In this document: in pieces, positions 62,823-64,000 of the stretch
Numbering within the stretch: the stretch's first letter is position 1
How the letters are laid out: each line of letters begins with the position of its first letter
Assembly: GCF_035918315.1 (NCBI RefSeq)
Contig: NZ_CP142146.1
Span: forward strand, 1,116,001-1,180,000
Direction: 5' to 3'
From: Vagococcus jeotgali
Lineage (GTDB): Bacteria; Bacillota; Bacilli; Lactobacillales; Vagococcaceae
DNA length: 64,000 nucleotides
Translations under genes and position numbers: made by a program
Notes under the pieces: generated by a model
What the model was told of the DNA's origin: nothing
Database searches by the model: none
The model's input: only the letters and a program-made list of their open reading frames with translations

Positions 62823-64000
62823 TTACTTACTGAAATTTTTCACTTCGACTACAACTGAGTCCACAAACATGTCTACGTTCATAGTTTCTGTTTCTTTACT
62901 ACCATAACGACGAACATTGACTTCACCATTATCTAACTCTTTATCTCCCACGACAATTTGGTAAGGAATTTTTTGAGTTTGAGATTCACGAATTTTATAT
63001 CCCATTTTCTCGTTTCTAAGATCCACATCAAAGCGAAGCCCATGAGCATTTAATTTTTCTTTAATACTAAGAGCATAGTCACTATGTAAATCAAGATTAA
63101 CTGGAATAATTGTTCCTTGAACTGGTGCTAACCAAGTTGGGAAAGCCCCTTTATATACTTCTGTTAAGTAGGCAACAAAGCGCTCCATTGTTGAGACAAT
63201 TCCTCTATGAATAACCACTGGTCGATGATTATTTTCCCCATCTTCACCTACATAAGTTAAATCAAAACGTTCTGGTAATAAGAAATCTAGCTGAATAGTT
63301 GATAATGTTTCTTCAATGCCCATAGCAGTTTTTACCTGCACATCTAGTTTAGGACCATAAAAGGCTGCCTCACCATCTGCTTCAAAATACTCTAACTCCA
63401 TTTCATCCATGGCTTCTTTTAGCATAAATTGAGCTTTTTTCCACATCTCATCATCATCAAAGTATTTTTCAGTATTATTAGGATCACGGTAGCTTAAACG
63501 GAAGCGGTAATCAGTAATATCAAAATCTTCATAAACAGCTATCATAAGTTCTAGTGTACGTTTAAACTCATCTTTGATTTGATCAGGTCTAACAAAAGTA
63601 TGACCATCATTTAAAGTCATTTCACGAACGCGTTGCAGCCCAGACAAGGCACCAGACTTCTCATAGCGGTGCATCATACCAAGTTCTGCAATACGAATAG
63701 GTAACTCACGGTAACTATGAATATCATTTTTATAAACCATCATATGATGTGGACAGTTCATTGGACGCAAGACTAACATCTCACCGTCTCCCATATCCAT
63801 TGGCGGGAACATATCTTCATGATAATGATCCCAGTGACCACTAGTTTTGTATAATTCTACATCGGCCATAATTGGTGTATAAACATGTTGGTAACCTAAA
63901 CTTAATTCTTTGTCAGTGATATATCGCTCAATGACACGACGAATTGTCGCACCTTTTGGTAACCAGAAAGGTAGTCCTGAGCCTACTTCTGGACTAATCA
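62823..64000 (-). CDS. thrS: Threonine--tRNA ligase, 3' part
   Basis: The last 392 codons of ThrS, which charges tRNA-Thr; the 5' part (TGS and editing domains) lies beyond the right edge. Visible are motif 1 region [12 protein letters not shown], the zinc-binding [13 protein letters not shown] with its Cys and second His at LPIRIAELG-side residues, motif 2 [20 protein letters not shown], motif 3 [15 protein letters not shown] and the anticodon-binding domain ([11 protein letters not shown] onward). The frame is open to base 64000. An internal ATG at 63869 is not the start. Confidence 0.97.
   Translation of the reverse strand, partial: ISPEVGSGLPFWLPKGATIRRVIERYITDKELSLGYQHVYTPIMADVELYKTSGHWDHYHEDMFPPMDMGDGEMLVLRPMNCPHHMMVYKNDIHSYRELPIRIAELGMMHRYEKSGALSGLQRVREMTLNDGHTFVRPDQIKDEFKRTLELMIAVYEDFDITDYRFRLSYRDPNNTEKYFDDDEMWKKAQFMLKEAMDEMELEYFEADGEAAFYGPKLDVQVKTAMGIEETLSTIQLDFLLPERFDLTYVGEDGENNHRPVVIHRGIVSTMERFVAYLTEVYKGAFPTWLAPVQGTIIPVNLDLHSDYALSIKEKLNAHGLRFDVDLRNEKMGYKIRESQTQKIPYQIVVGDKELDNGEVNVRRYGSKETETMNVDMFVDSVVVEVKNFSK

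Overview
The window is a stretch of an AT-rich, low-GC Gram-positive chromosome. The gene content (pcrA-ligA-gatCAB, a T-box before pheST, a fabT-fabH head, a ccpA and pbp pair, LtaS-type lipoteichoic acid synthase, YneF, YqgQ, YtxH) points to the Lactobacillales, most likely Enterococcaceae, with Vagococcus or a close relative of Enterococcus as the best guess. This is inference from gene order and protein flavour; no rRNA or tRNA gene is present. Most genes lie on the minus strand.

Layout. 1-2.7 kb: start of the fatty acid cluster (fabH, fabT with two FabT boxes), a YitT membrane protein and an NfrA-like nitroreductase. 2.7-6.5 kb: pheST behind a T-box leader. 6.5-14.3 kb: HxlR regulator, HD protein, TrmH methylase, acylphosphatase, YidC, a CzrA-like ArsR regulator, phosphoglucomutase, thioredoxin reductase and RodA. 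14.2-18.6 kb: a decayed GH13 glucosidase next to a LacI regulator and a PmrA-like efflux pump. 18.7-25.2 kb: purine permease, YbaK, AroD, RlmI-like methylase and LtaS. 25.2-27.0 kb: a pile of insertion sequence debris around one intact IS30. 27.0-37.0 kb: pcrA-ligA-gatCAB-dgkB-rlmD, all on one strand. 37.2-45.1 kb: a heterodimeric ABC exporter, YneF, endonuclease IV and a GlnQHMP-type amino acid importer. 45.3-54.0 kb: tyrS, a class A PBP, an IS3 element sitting in the pbp/ccpA terminator, ccpA, two envelope or stress proteins and an ISL3 element. 54.0-58.0 kb: MscS channel, and the fau-rhomboid-yqgQ-glk-rhodanese gene group. 58.0-64 kb: an IS200-like element with a structured RNA end, a choloylglycine hydrolase family enzyme, rpmG, a class B PBP and the 3' part of thrS.

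How it fits together. Much of the window is core housekeeping: translation (pheST, tyrS, thrS, gatCAB, rpmG, rRNA methylases), wall and envelope building (RodA, class A and class B PBPs, LtaS, YidC), DNA repair (PcrA, LigA, Nfo) and carbon control (CcpA, glucokinase, phosphoglucomutase). The variable layer is made of mobile elements and the broken glucosidase.

No defence system, prophage, CRISPR array or clearly new biological system was seen. The most notable observations are the IS200-like element, which keeps a covarying two-hairpin RNA end but has no tnpB; the IS3 that splits a shared terminator; the 14-base tandem duplication that breaks the glucosidase; and the terminator placed directly in front of a drug-exporter pair.
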